NCBI GenBank assembly: GCA_037954665.1
Contig: JBBMOL010000021.1
Coordinates: forward strand, 2,976,001-3,040,000
Origin: Laguncularia racemosa
Taxonomy: Eukaryota > Streptophyta > Magnoliopsida > Myrtales > Combretaceae
Direction of reading: 5' to 3'
Length of the DNA: 64,000 nucleotides
The position numbers and the translations under genes were made by a program. Shown one piece after another: positions 1 to 11,540 of this stretch. Every line of letters starts with the position of its first letter. The stretch's first letter is position 1. The notes below the pieces were generated by a model. It saw only the letters and a program-made list of their open reading frames with translations. It did no database searches and was not told the origin of the DNA.

Positions 1-716
1 ATATTTAATATATTGCTACTTTAAACTTTTCTTAGTACTCAAGTATGATGAACCCTAAAATGAACATGTAATTTTTCTGATTTATTATTCAATAAGTTAT
101 TTATCATTCTTGTGATTTAATTATGTGTTTTTCATTGCTTGCAATTTAATATTGCTAGCATATTAGTTGAAGTTTGATTTCTTATATGGAGATCGAGAGA
201 TTATATATTAGAATAGATCTAGCATAATTGGAAAGAGTTGCACACAATCCTAGAGATAGGACGGTGTAAATCTTCCAAATTAAGGTCAAACCTAATAGCA
301 GAGTTTATAAATCGAATGTAATGCAATTTTAGAGGTTTTAATTAAGAAGAGATTCCAATTAATCAACATGGAATTAGGAATTAGTAGACTCAAAAGAGTT
401 ATTAGTTTAATTTAGGAATTCCCATAGTTCAGAAATATACTAAGGAAATTGAATAATAATTAGTTAATTATATTAGTAATTCTAGGACAATTCAATATCC
501 GGGTACACTTTTTAATGATTATTGTTTTCCTTAGTTTATTAGTTGTTGATTTTATTTACTCACTTAATTTTTTAGATTAGATAGTAAGAAAAAAAAGGTA
601 ATTATTAGTAATCATAATTCTTGTGGGATTGACACTCAATATCTATATCCATTATACTATAGAATTGATAGGTGCACTTGCCTACAGGTTTAAGGTAGTA
701 AGATGGACCGATATTA
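1..716 (+). repeat. 5' LTR (left-truncated) of Athila/Tat-like gypsy element
   Basis: This stretch aligns along its length with 5,010-5,722, including the blocks around 60-170 / 5,100-5,190 and 540-710 / 5,520-5,720, so the two are LTRs of one element. The left end lies outside the window. The right end (near 716) is set by alignment with the 3' LTR and by the primer-binding-like site starting at 723. Many substitutions and small indels separate the two LTRs, so the insertion is old. Confidence 0.8.
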
Positions 717-722
717 AGTTTT

Positions 723-740
723 TGGTGCCACAGTCGGGGA
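723..740 (+). other. degenerate primer-binding site
   Basis: TGGTGCCACAGTCGGGGA lies just inside the 5' LTR. It resembles the TGGCGCC...CCGGGGA site (tRNA-Asp type) of Athila/Tat gypsy elements with a few substitutions. The tRNA assignment is inferred from similarity. Confidence 0.55.
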
Positions 741-927
741 TTGAGACATTAGGAACACCTATATATTGTTAATCTAATTATTATTTCTTTTATTGCTTAC
801 TTTTCATTAGTCTTTATTTTCCATAGTTTCTATTTTTCTTCTATTGTTTATGCTTAGAGGACACCACAAAGCAAGTCAAAGATATTAATTTTTGGCTCAA
901 GACTCGGACCATAACCAATCAATTAAT

Positions 928-2130
928 ATGGCAAACGATCAAGAGGAGAGAACGTTATTTGACTATACAAGACCATTACTTACTAGAGCTAATTCAAGTG
1001 TTGTTAGGCCTGCAATTGCAGCCAACAACTTCAAAATTAAACCTAATATTATTCAAATGGTTCAATAATTTTTTCAATTTGATAGGTTACAGGATAAAGA
1101 TCCAAATGTACACATTGCTAACTTTCTAGAAATCTGTGACACCTTTAAAATAAATAGGGCCATAGATGATGCCATCAAGTTATGACTTTTTACTTTTTCC
1201 TTAAAAAGTAAATTTAAACAATGGTTAAATTCTCTTCTTAGGGGTTCGATAACTACATGGGAATAGATGGTGGAAAAATTCCTTACCAAGTATTTTCCGC
1301 TAGCAAAGATTGCAAAATTACATAATGATATCTCTTCTTATGCTCAAGTGGAGCTTGAGACGCTATATAATACATGGGGGAGATATAAGGATCTATTGAA
1401 GAGATGCCTACATCATGATCTTCCATTATGGATGCAAATTCAGACTTTCTATGAAGGTTTAAATTAGACTACTAGGCAGATGGTAGATGTAGTTGCTAGA
1501 GGGACTTTGAATAATAAACTCCTAAAGAGGCTTAGAACTTAATAGAAAATATGGCCATGAACAGCTACCAGTGGAATGCGATAAGAGCTAGACAACCAAG
1601 AGTAGTAGGAGTATATGATGTAGACACTGTTACTACTCTAGCAGCACAAGTTGAAGCACTAAGCAAGAAGATGACGGAATATCCATGCATAGCAACCATG
1701 TTAGTCAAAGTTTGTTTCTAATTTTAATGAACAAATTAATTTTGTAGGACTCCCAAATAGGCAGCCAAACAATCCCTACAGTAATACCTATAATCTGGGT
1801 TGGACAAAACATCCTAATTTTTCTTGGGGGAATCAACAAAAGAATGGTCTACCTAGATTCCAACAAGCACATCACCAACCGAAATAGAAGCTAAATTTGG
1901 AAGACTTGATGACAAAGTTTATCTAAACCACTGAAACACGTTTCTAAGCTACAAAAGCATTGTCAAGGAATAAAAAAGCTTCAATTTGGAATTTAGAAAA
2001 TCAAGTTAGACAGATTGCAAAGATGATTTTAGAAAGACCCTAAGGAACTTTACTTGGAAACATAGAACCTAATCCTAGGGAACAAGTGAAGGCAATCTTC
2101 TTAGTGAATGAAAGTGAAGTGCAAATTGAA
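928..2130 (+). pseudogene. gypsy gag pseudogene (retrotransposon gag domain)
   Basis: Reading starts at ATG 928 and follows an Athila/Tat gag through the capsid domain (about 1,080-1,470; visible motifs include FLTKYFP, a WLNSL block and QTFYEGLN). It is broken by in-frame stops near 1,066, 1,183, 1,264 and 1,465. After about 1,500 it shifts frame and continues (ENMAMNSYQW near 1,545, YSNTYNLGW near 1,780, NLENQVRQIAKM near 1,990). These are typical positions for this family, whose gag forms the particle that packages element RNA. At least four stops and one frameshift make it non-functional. The family is sure; the exact clade is less so. Confidence 0.85.
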
Positions 2131-2293
2131 GGGAAAGGTAAAAAGCTAAAGGAAAAGGAGCATTCATGTTCCAAAATTTTCTTACCCAGCTCAACTTAAG
2201 AAAGAATGCTTAGAGGAGTAATACAATAAGTTTTTTTGAAACTTTTCAAACAACTTCATATAAATTTACACAAATGCCCAAGTACGTAAGTTT

Positions 2294-2830
2294 TTGAAGG
2301 ACTTACTTTCTAACAATAAGAACTTGGAAGAAGTCTCAACAATTACCCTCAATGAAGAATGCTCTGCCATCCTACAAAAAACGTTACCGAAGAAATTAAA
2401 AGATCCAAGGAGTCTTACTCTATCTTGTTTCATTGGCAATTTATCTATAAACGAAGCTTTAGCTAACTTAGGTGCAAGTATAAATCTAATACCATGTCAT
2501 ATATTAAAAAAGTTAAGATTAGGGAAACCTAAATTGACACATATGAGCATTCAATTGGCTAATAGGTCCATTAAGTACCCCATTGGTATCATTGAAGATG
2601 TGTTAGTTAAGGTAAGAACATTCATCTTTCCTGTGGATTTTGTAATTTTAGATACAGATGAGGAATCAAGGCACTACTAATTTTACGTTGCTCTTTCCTA
2701 GCTACTACTAAGGTAGTTATAGATGTAGGCAGTTGCACATTAACTCTAAAAATTGAGGATGAAGAAAAAACTTTAAAAATGGTTAACATAATCTCACACC
2801 CTCTAAAGAGTGACAATACCTACTATTTCT
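2294..2830 (+). pseudogene. gypsy aspartic protease pseudogene
   Basis: An open stretch of 128 codons (2,294-2,680) matches the Athila/Tat protease region: LPKKLKDPRS, then the flap-side block HMSIQLANRS and a VDFVILD segment. The active-site motif, normally DLGAS, reads NLGAS (about 2,469-2,483), so the catalytic aspartate is replaced by asparagine. After about 2,670 the homology continues in another frame to about 2,810 (FLATTKVVIDVGSC), showing a frameshift. The stretch has no ATG start because it was part of a polyprotein. In the active family this enzyme cuts Gag-Pol. Here both the residue change and the frameshift argue against activity. Confidence 0.85.
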
Positions 2831-4460
2831 TGAATATATCTAACTAACTTAAGTATACTTGTGTGTAGGATGTCATTTAGGAAGACCTAATACAACAATA
2901 TCCCATTCGGGACAATCAATAGGGTCCAAGAAAATTCAAGAAACTTAAACATCGAAAATTTAATTGCCATCCCCCTTGACTAAATAAAGGAGATAACAAC
3001 CGTCAAGCTAACAACATTAAATGATAGTGCTTCATGGGAGGTAACCCAAGTACTAACTTAGTTCTATAATCTAGGTTACTATAATTTATTTTTTTTAGTT
3101 AATTATACCTAGTTATTTAATAAAAAAATAATAATAATTTCACTTGATCTTTGTGTCATAAAGTATAATTACAGGACACGAGAAACAAAGAAGAAAGATA
3201 CATGGGAGTCTACATGCCTGTGTTCATCAACCATGCCAGGAACTCTCTCTTTCAGAAAGCAAGAAATTATGCTTCCAGATTTATCCAGTCTTATTAGGAA
3301 AGTGTTTTGTTATTTTTTCCCATTAGATATTTTGCTGTTTTATTTTGTACATTGAGGATAATGTACCATTTTAAGTGTGGGCGGGGAGTAACATAATATA
3401 ATAAGCTAATTTTTCTCAATATCACTAGTATTAAAAAAATATTGCATTCATAATTTAATGGATTATTGAAAATTTTTGTCCTTGCTATATTTTTACCTTT
3501 TCTTTAGTAAACTTAGAATATTTTATCAAAGTTGAATTGTGAAATCTTTGTAAATCAAAGTTACATGTTATTTAGGCTTAGAATTTAAAAACTCTAAACT
3601 GGAAGGATATTACTAATCAAGGATTTGGAATTCGAGTTGTTTTAAACTTAATTTGATATATACCTATCTCTTAGAAGTCCTTATGAGTACTATGATCTCG
3701 AATAATTGAACTAATGAAATTTATCTTTTGAAGACTCTTTCCATAAAGTAAAAGTAGGGAAATAAAATAAATAAAGTTCAATGGCGGACCTTGTTGACTT
3801 GAGCAATTAAACCTATGGGCTGCTCTTCGAGGGATAACACTTATTGACTTAAGTAACGAACTTGGGATCGCCGGCCTAAAGCTCACTATATGAGTTAAGA
3901 GATAAGTATGAGAAAATTGAATAAATTGAAATAAGTAATGGAGTTAATAGAGGTTTGAAGGGGTATCTCAAAACCTAGTAGCCTAAGATTGTTTGTTTTA
4001 AGACTTACTGATCAATGAAATTACTCTATACTACTATGAAAAAAAAAAACTCTTCTAGTAATTATAAAATAAAATTTAGGAAGGACTTGTAAGGGATAGA
4101 TAGAGAAAAGCTTTTGTTGGATGTCATAGTACTTAAGGGGATGAAAAAGGGGAAGTATATACCTTCATTAAGTTGACAAAATTATGAAAACTTTCTTCTT
4201 GATTGAGTAATGTTTATTACAATTTTGGGTTTGCAAATTTTTGTTTAAAAGACATGATAAACTTTGATATTGCATAGATTAACTTTTGAACTTTGACTTT
4301 AGTATTTATAGTATACTAAATAGGATTGAGTAAAAATGATGTTAAGGATAAATATCATGAATGTAATTTGTTTAAGTACGAAAGTAGTGATTGATATTTA
4401 AGACATTTGTCCTTAATCTTTAAAGGTTTATTTTTACTTAAAGACAAGCAAAAGCTCAAG
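2831..4460 (+). mobile_element. post-pol region of the same element; RT, RNase H and integrase deleted
   Basis: About 150 bases after the protease the sequence already matches the downstream part of Athila/Tat elements: a CGTCAAGCTAACAACATTAA block (2,992-3,011) followed by TTCATGGGAGGTAACCCAAG near 3,031, then an ACATTGAGGATAATGTACCA motif with AAGTGTGGG at about 3,350-3,385. These are recurrent in this lineage after pol. No reverse transcriptase, RNase H or integrase homology is visible in any frame, so pol is missing. The rest is non-coding. Confidence 0.7.
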
Positions 4461-4472
4461 TGTGAGGAAATT
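4461..4472 (+). other. polypurine tract
   Basis: TGTGAGGAAATT immediately precedes the TGATAAGG start of the 3' LTR, the expected place for the plus-strand primer. Confidence 0.55.
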
Positions 4473-5722
4473 TGATAAGGGTTATAAAATACTTATTATT
4501 TATAACAATTATAATAACTTTTTATTTAATTTTCTTATATTTTGTATTAATATTGCACTTAATTAATCTTTATTTTGATTTCAGAGCCTTAAAATAATTT
4601 ATGATTCAATAGAAGAATTATATGAAAGTTGAAGAAAAAAATATCAATTTTACAAGATTTGAAGTTCAACATGTGGAAGAATGTGACTGTATCCATCGTG
4701 CAAAGCAACCATTCATCTACTATATAAAGAGGTGTGTTAATTAGCCGTACAAAGGTGATACGAACATCAACACACTCGTGCTGGTGGGTGTGTTGAAGGT
4801 AAAAATTGGATAAATTGGAACATGGGAAATGGTATGCCCATGTAGTGACCATGCTATGACTGTGCTAAGTCTAATGTCCATATAAAGCGACAAAATCACT
4901 GCAAAAAAAAGAAGATTTAAAAAGAGATTAAAAGGGAGATTAGAATAGGGTATTATAAATAATTATTAGGGATTTTTAGTTTTGAGTTTTAATGCTTTTA
5001 TTTATACATTCTTTTCATTATTTCTACTATTAGATTTAATATGTTGTTAGCTTAAACTTTCCTCAGTACTTAGATATGATGAACCTTATAATGAACATGC
5101 AATTTTTCTGATTTATTATTCAATAAGTTATTTATCATTCTTGTGGTCCAATTATGTGTTTTTCATTGCTTTTAGTTTAATATTAGTGGCATATTAGTTG
5201 AAGTTTGATTTCTTATATAAAGATCGAGAGATTCTATAGGAAGGAGTTGCACGCAATCTTAGAGATAAGACGACATAAATCTGCTGTATTAGATTCAAAC
5301 CTAATAGCAGTGTTCATAAATCGAATGTAATGCAATTCTAGGGGTTTCAATTAAGAAGAGATTCCAATTAATTAATTTGGAATTAGAAATTAGTAGACTC
5401 GAGAGATTTATTAGTTTAATTTAAGAATTTTCACGGTCTAAGAAGACAATAAGGAAATTGAATAATAATTAGTTAATTACATTAGTAATTCAAGAGGAAT
5501 TCAATATCTAAATAGACTTTTTAATGATTATTGTTTTCCTTAGTTTATTAGTTGTTGATTTTATTCACTCACTTAATTTTTTAGATTAGATAATAAGAAA
5601 ATAATAATTACTAGTAATCATAATCCCCATAGAATCGACACTCGATATCTATATCCACTATACTATAGAATTGATAGGTACACTTATCTGCAAGTTTAAG
5701 GTAGTAAGATAGACTAACACCA
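4473..5722 (+). repeat. 3' LTR of Athila/Tat-like element (about 1,250 bp)
   Basis: It begins TGATAAGG after the polypurine tract and ends near AACACCA at 5,722. The right 720 bases align with the 5' LTR at 1-716. The LTR start TGATAAG resembles the LTRs at 31,357 and 34,486, so these belong to the same broad gypsy group. Its TSD cannot be tested because the left end of the element is outside the window. Confidence 0.8.
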
Positions 5723-6983
5723 AATAGTAACTAACAAGGTTGTCAAATTCGCGAGTTCACCTAAAATTGTTAGAGGGTTTGTAGAATTAGAACATAAAAT
5801 CGAATTATAGAAACGTAAGTTTCTATAACTTGTATAAATTAATAGTAAAAAACTATAAATATGTTTACAAAAGTTATAAAAAACTTAAAATACATACTAT
5901 AAATAAAGAAATTGTATATAAATTTTGGTCATAATATAAATCATAGTATAAATAGTTAATTATAAATCATTATGCTAATGCATAAATCTAAAACATATAT
6001 ATTAACGTCTACATAAATACACTGCAAAATAAATCATTATGATAAAAAAAGTTAAATTAAAAACAAAATATTAATCATCAACTATCCTAAATTATCAAAA
6101 TTATCACAATTTCACTCAACTGTAATCACAATCAACTTTATCATTATTGTTATTGTCAATATTGTTATTATACTACTATCAATAATATTAATATTTTCTT
6201 TCTTCGAGTTTTTGAAGTATTCATTTGTATTTAGTTTTCAATAGTATCAATATCATGAATATATAAAAAATCTTAATTTCAACTCTTCTAGGCCATAAGT
6301 CTCCAAATTTAAAAGTACATTAATTTCCTCCATAATATTATTTTCATATTTTCCTTATCTCTTTCACTTGAAATGATATCCAACTAATTATTATTTAATA
6401 GATTAAATATCTTCTTTCTCCACTACCTAAATGAAAGGTCTTCAATAGTGAAATTAGTAGTGAAATCAATTTAAGTTAAAAATAAATAAATATAATGTCA
6501 TTTCACTCATAATTTGATGAGTTTACTTTAAATTGTAGAAACTTAATTTTTTTTTCTTCTTAGTTTTAATAGCCTATTAAACTTAAATCAAGTAAAATCA
6601 TATAGAATCATATCGAATTGTGTGGAATTGCATAGAATCATAAGTTCATAAAATCATACACCTAAATTCGTGATTCTACCACGAGTTTACACAAATACAA
6701 TTTTATATGCGATTTAACTTGGAAAGCCCTCATAAAAACATAAAATCTTATAATCGTACGAATAAAATTATGATTTTGACAACTGTGGTAACTAAATTAT
6801 GACTAATCCACTCAATTAGTCCTAGTTTAACATTTTTCCCAATCTCAATTGAGTGGCAACTCCTTTTTTCTCTAAATAAAATAAAGTAAAATAAAATTTT
6901 CCTAATCTTGATTGAGGATTTATATTAAATGAGCATAAAATTTAGTGTAAATCAGATTAGGAAAAAATGAAAAAGGCTCAACA
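5723..6983 (+). repeat. remnant of an Ogre/Tat-type LTR, split by a MITE
   Basis: The outer parts (5,723-5,734 and 6,788-6,983) align with the right end of the solo LTR at 10,560-10,843. Shared landmarks are a GACTAATCC block, the GAGTGGCAACTCC motif (6,851-6,863; GGTGGCGACTCC in the other copy), an ATGAGCATA block and a terminal CTCAACA / CTCGACA. It is a relic of the same LTR family. The Athila-like element at its left and the hAT MITE appear to have inserted into it. Confidence 0.55.
5735..6787. mobile_element. hAT-type non-autonomous element (1,053 bp MITE)
   Basis: It is flanked by a perfect 8-bp duplication GTAACTAA (5,727-5,734 and 6,788-6,795). The ends are imperfect inverted repeats: CAAGGTTGTCAAATTC at the left and, read inward from the right, CACAGTTGTCAAAATC. 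An 8-bp TSD with CA-starting TIRs is typical of hAT elements. The interior is AT-rich and has no transposase. A shorter diverged copy lies at 18,243-18,475. Confidence 0.75.
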
Positions 6984-8119
6984 TCTAGTTTAAAGATTAA
7001 TTGTAGACATTTTATGAAAATCATGCATTAGTATATATAGAAATACAAGTGTTTAAGAGAAGAAATTGTGAGGCATCTTTGTTCTCATTCAAAGCTTTAA
7101 AATTGTAGAAAATTGTAATAACCAAAAATTCGTAACTAATATTATTTAGAAATGTTCTACATCTATGTTGCAATAGATTCTCCTTGCTACAGCTTAAAGG
7201 TTATTAAAGTAACTCTCATACACTTAAAATCTTAACCCATATAACACTTTAGCTATGTTAACTTGCAGAAAATTATAAGGGTTTGAGCTAAAGTATCACA
7301 GGCTTAGTAAGTGGTAGGAAAAAAGTGTTATACCTTGCACAACAAGAAATAAGGTTTTCAATAAATTAAAAATGCAATGCATAAATAAGCATATGCCATC
7401 CACATGATGTGATTCAACCTATTGAGAGACTAAAGAACTTCAACTTAGGTTAAAGAGTTAGGTGATCAAAATGTAAGCAGCTGTTAACCAAACCTAGGCT
7501 TATGTAATGGAGACTTCTTGCTCCTCTTGAGACTTTATTGGGTGCATTCCCAAAACCACCACAATAGCCTCTCTTGTCACTTAGTTCATCCATAAGGTCA
7601 AGAAAAGGCAACCTTTTGCCCCTCTTAGAGTTTAGTATTTGATTGATAGAACCCTAAGTGAGCCCTAAACAAGTTGAAATGCATGACTAGTTAAGTTTTT
7701 AGTTTATATTTCATTACTTTTTGTTAAGGGTTGACTAAATAGTTTGTAGACACTCTAGAGTAAAGAAATAATAGATCACAATAGCACATCAAACTTATAG
7801 CTCAGCTACTAAACAGCTACTACGGTACCCAAACATAGACATCACATACAAACATTTAGAAGCTACTTACAACCACAAGTAAGTGTAATGATTTATAATC
7901 TCTAAGTATTTAAAGTGTACTTATGAATATGGTGAAGCATTGAACCCTCTTACTTGATACTAGTTTTAGTCTCATCACTTTGTTACAACGTTGTCTTTGA
8001 AGCTTGAATTCCCTATATTATTATAATGAAAGCTTTATTTTAGTTTTCCTAATATTATGAGAACACTTTAATTTATTAATGTTTACATATAATTGTTTAG
8101 TCTTATAAAGTAATGTTAG
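6984..8119. other. no recognisable gene
   Basis: AT-rich sequence with stops in all frames. The right part (about 7,850-8,119) could hold the worn C-terminal half of the FAR1-like pseudogene: on the minus strand a short cysteine-containing stretch near 7,870 recalls a SWIM-type segment, but too little survives to call. Confidence 0.4.
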
Positions 8120-8709
8120 CCATCAACCAATTCTTCAAAATTTTGAAAGCAACATAGTAGGTTAAAATTGTAGCCAATATACTTTTTGATTTGATCATTC
8201 ATTCTTTCACATCTTAAGGTGTAACTCATGTAAGTACAAAATGTTGTTTGACCATAAACCAAAGCCCATTTATCTCTTATCTCAAATTGTTTCTATGACT
8301 GAATTTTCATGAAGATCATAATTTTAAGTATCTCATGTTATGCTTTAATGAAATCCTCTTCAATATCAGACTCATGAATACATGTGCTAAAAATCTAGCA
8401 ATTGTACTAAATTTCTCAAACACGTGACTTAGATGCTTTATTGCATTTTGGTAATATGATATGCATATAAAAATTGTCTAGTTTCTAGCCAAGCTTTTGC
8501 TAATGTTTTTGCCATTCTTGGGTCTTCACTAATGATTATTGTTTTTGGCTTTTTGCTAATCATTACTTTAACAGAGGTGTTGAATAACCGCTTGAATGTA
8601 TTGGTTAGCTCATCATATAATATCATAACCTTAGATATGATGCTATGTTTATGGTGGTTTATGCCAACAAACAATGCAAGTGGTCTATTATCTCTACATT
8701 TTTTTAATC
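8120..8709 (-). pseudogene. FAR1/FHY3-type MULE transposase pseudogene, C-terminal part
   Basis: Read on the minus strand this matches the central MULE-transposase domain of FAR1-related sequences: RDNRPLALFVGINHHKHS (8,700-8,650), LLYDE-like and KPKTIIISEDPRMAK blocks (8,600-8,520), then EEDFIKA (about 8,350), RDKWALVYG (about 8,265) and a CFQNFEELVDG block (about 8,140). Stops and a frameshift interrupt it, notably after 8,438. These proteins are domesticated or active Mutator-like transposases with an N-terminal DNA-binding domain. The N-terminal half lies at 10,849-11,370, beyond an inserted solo LTR. It could derive from a MULE or from a host FRS gene copy; the sequence does not decide. 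Confidence 0.8.
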
Positions 8710-8714
8710 ATGTA
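8710..8714. other. target-site duplication ATGTA (left)
   Basis: ATGTA here is repeated at 10,844-10,848, immediately outside the TG...CA ends of the solo LTR. Confidence 0.8.
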
Positions 8715-8992
8715 TGTAAACACCCCATTTTTGCCCTAGGAATGAATAATAATTGATAATAATCAATTTTTAAATTTTTCCCAATTTTTTCCAATTTTTC
8801 TCTAATTTAGCTTAAATAATAAAAATATTCAAAAAATAAAAATAAGTAGGAAAACACATCAATTTTGAAAAATGATTTCAGAAATGGCAATAATAAATAA
8901 TAAATAATTTTTACAAATTTTTGAAATTTCAAAAAAATAAAAAAATTGCATTGCATATATGCAATTTGCGAAATTAGAAAAATCAGGAAAGT

Positions 8993-9070
8993 GGGCTAGC
9001 CCAGCTGGTCAAGACCACGAGCTAAGGTGCGCGCAGGGGGGCTCGGTTGCAGGTTCGAATCGCGGGGGAA
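8993..9070 (+). other. tRNA-like internal promoter boxes inside the solo LTR
   Basis: CTAGCCCAGCTGGTCAAG (8,996-9,013) resembles an A box, and GCAGGTTCGAATCGC (9,049-9,063) resembles a B box. They are about 40 bases apart, as in tRNAs. There is no clean acceptor-stem pairing, so this is not called a tRNA gene. It may be a SINE relic within the LTR. Confidence 0.35.
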
Positions 9071-9404
9071 GTAGTTTCCGCGTTTTGCATTTTTCTTACT
9101 TATCTAGGACACGTGGCAGCATCCGATTGGCTGGAGGAAATGCACGCGCCGGGCACGTGATCATCTTCTACCTCGGGCCCGAGATCGCCGGCGGAAGAAA
9201 AAATTCGCATTTCGGCCGTTTCGATTCGATTTTTTGCACAAATCCAACAGATCTTCAATAGAAATAAGATAAACATTATCTAATTGGAATCAAATTGCAA
9301 CAAATCGATGGATTTACACAAATCGGAGTTGGTTTTTTTAACCGAAAATCCGATTAGCTTCAATCGGAGGAAATCCGAGCTTATCCAGCTCGATTTCAAA
9401 CACC

Positions 9405-9412
9405 TATAAATA
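9405..9412 (+). promoter_or_regulatory. TATA box of the solo LTR
   Basis: TATAAATA is followed by GAGGAGGAG and a purine-rich leader. Transcription would start some 30 bases downstream, and the leader would run to the splice donor at 9,729 (CAG then GTAAGT). The 141-codon frame from ATG 9,459 lies in this leader and reads through the donor into AT-rich intron-like DNA, so it is not called a gene. Confidence 0.55.
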
Positions 9413-10843
9413 GAGGAGGAGTGGGGGAAGCAAAAACACGGATCAGAATTGAGAGAAAATGAGAAAAGAGAGCAAATCGAAGAGCACCGGAGGAGAACCA
9501 AAATCGCGATCACCGACCGGAGTTGAACCACCACCAGGAGATGATTTAGGAGCAAACCACTGCCACCATTGGATTCAGCACCCTCAAAAAGCTAGGATTC
9601 GACACCTCACCCGTTGCAAAAGACCGCTGGAACGCCGTGAACGAGCCCTCTCCGCCGCCGTGTCTGACCGATCCGACTTGACCCGATTCGACCCGATCGA
9701 CCCGACCCGCGCACCGACCCGGATCCAGGTAAGTCGAATTTTCCGGATTTTTTATTTTTATTTTATTTTTCGAATTTTGTTTATTTATTTTATTTGTATT
9801 TATTTGATTTATTATTTGATTATTTATTTGTTTGTTATTTATTTAGTTATTTATTTATGCTTTATGTTTTATTTCCATAAGTAGGAAAATGTAGAAATTA
9901 GGTTTTTAGGATTTAATAATGTAGAAAAAAAATAAAAAGAAAAATAAATGATAATAAAAATGTGGAAAAACAATAAAAATATTAGGAAAATAATAATAAC
10001 ACTTTAGATTTCAAAATATGATAGATAATAGCTTAGCATAAAATTCTTAACAAGAATTCAAAAAAATTATGGAAAATTTAATAAAAATCATAAAAAAATA
10101 ATAAAAATAATAAAAAAACTACAAAAATCATAAAAACTTAGAAAAATTATAAAAAAAATTGTAAAAGGAAAAAAAATCATAAAAAATAATAAAAAATTCA
10201 AAAGAATCATAAAAATGAGTTTTAGCACTTAGAAAAATCATTTTCTTCAAATAAATCCAAAATTGATGTCTTTCCCTAAAAATCATTTTCAAAAATTAGA
10301 TTAAAGCTTAGGCTTAGATTTTTTGAAAGAAAATCCAAAAAATGGTAAAAACATAAATCGAAAGAGATTTCAAAAATAAAATTCAAAAACACATTTAAGG
10401 TTTTCAGAAAAGCGAACTACGACTTGTTTGATCCTGACTAGCAGGTACGTAGGCACCCATTCGAGTCAACCCATAAAATGAAATAAAAAATCATTTTTTT
10501 GAAATAATTCAAAAACATAATAAAACACATTTCTAAATAGGAACAATTTTAAGAGACTAGGTGGTAACTATAAGGTTTTAATAGGTTAGCCTCCAGACTT
10601 AGAAACTCTAGTTTTCCCTTTTCCTCTTCACAAAAACGAGAGAGGAAATCACGACGACTAGTGGTCCAAATTAAGACTAATCCGTTCCTTTAGTCTTAAT
10701 TCAATATTTCCCAACAACAGTTGGGTGGCGACTCCAAAAATCAAACGAAATTCCTAATTCAAGTCGAGGATCTACATTAGATGAGCATAGGGTCTAGTCT
10801 AGATTGGATGAAGAATGAGAATGCAAAAAATTTAAACTCGACA

Positions 10844-10848
10844 ATGTA
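10844..10848. other. target-site duplication ATGTA (right)
   Basis: Matches 8,710-8,714. Confidence 0.8.
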
Positions 10849-11370
10849 AAAACAAAATCACCAAATTTGACCATTAATACAAAGAATATTAGTAATTAGA
10901 TCATCAACATCAACATGTATGACATAAGAAAGGTTCAAGTCTTTAGATTTCTTGATTATCATATATTTAAACACCCCACTTGCCACTTGTGTCATCTATT
11001 CTCATATTTTGGCTCCTTTTAGTCGGAAAATAGTTATTATTGTCTTCAAGAATAAATAAAAGATTCTCACAAACTCCTATCCTTCTTGACATTATTTCAA
11101 TGCTTGTTTTTAGTAAAATCCTAAAACTTTTATTCAAGTTAACTTTAGTTTGTTGAAAGGAATTTGAATTCTTGTGTGATCTCAGAAACATTTTTTTCGA
11201 GGAGAAGCTAGAAGATGCATATGACTAGAGATAAATTCTATAACATAAAACTCACAATCATTTTTCTTTTGTATTTTCATTTAGGCTAAACAACCACACC
11301 TTGTCACTTTTGATGGTGCTAAACATCACTTCTTCTTTTGTTGTTTTTTCTTAAGCCTTGACATGACTAC
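10849..11370 (-). pseudogene. FAR1/FHY3-type pseudogene, N-terminal part
   Basis: On the minus strand it carries the FAR1 DNA-binding region (WRKY-GCM1-like) from about 11,370 (a TRCGCLA block near 11,340, then HLLASPRKMFLRSHK near 11,210). Next come the linker with a SIEIMSRRIG block and NYFPTKRSQN (about 11,050-11,000), and a KSKDLNLSYVIHVDVDD segment (10,940-10,890). It ends at FGDFVF, where the solo LTR interrupts; the FGDVVCFDTTY-like motif is the normal start of the transposase domain. A frame slip occurs just before FGD. With 8,120-8,709 it forms one broken gene read right to left. Confidence 0.8.
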
Positions 11371-11540
11371 AAAAAATACCATCTATCCACTAAATTTTAA
11401 AATCCTTATGTTTCTTAGTTTATTGATTACAAAACCCGATTTCTTTAGTATGTTAGTTCTAAAAAATCATGTGCTTCCCCCTCAATTTCAAACTCTATAT
11501 CCCCACTCTTGATGTCTTTCTTTGTGACACTAGTACAAGT
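11371..11540. other. no recognisable gene
   Basis: Non-coding stretch upstream of the FAR1-like pseudogene; no start exon or promoter is clear. Confidence 0.4.

Larger units (their letters stand above)
8715..10843 (+). mobile_element. solo LTR, 2,129 bp (Ogre/Tat-type gypsy)
   Basis: The element begins TGTAAACACCCC, ends AACTCGACA and is flanked by the 5-bp duplication ATGTA. It splits the FAR1-like pseudogene: removing it plus one TSD joins the two halves in the same reading frame. Inside are a TATA box (9,405), a transcribed-looking leader and a splice donor (9,729). Near the right end are AACTACGACTTGTTTGATCC (10,424-10,443) with ACGTAGGCA just after it, and GGTGGCGACTCC (10,726-10,737), which recur in LTRs of Tat/Ogre gypsy elements. 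No internal gag or pol is present, hence solo LTR. The clade is inferred. Confidence 0.8.

Noticed and set aside
8996..9063. Possible tRNA gene
   Set aside because: A- and B-box-like words are present but the acceptor and anticodon stems do not pair convincingly.
9459..9884. 141-codon frame on plus
   Set aside because: Lies in the leader of the solo LTR, crosses a strong splice donor and turns into Ile/Tyr-rich AT-rich DNA.
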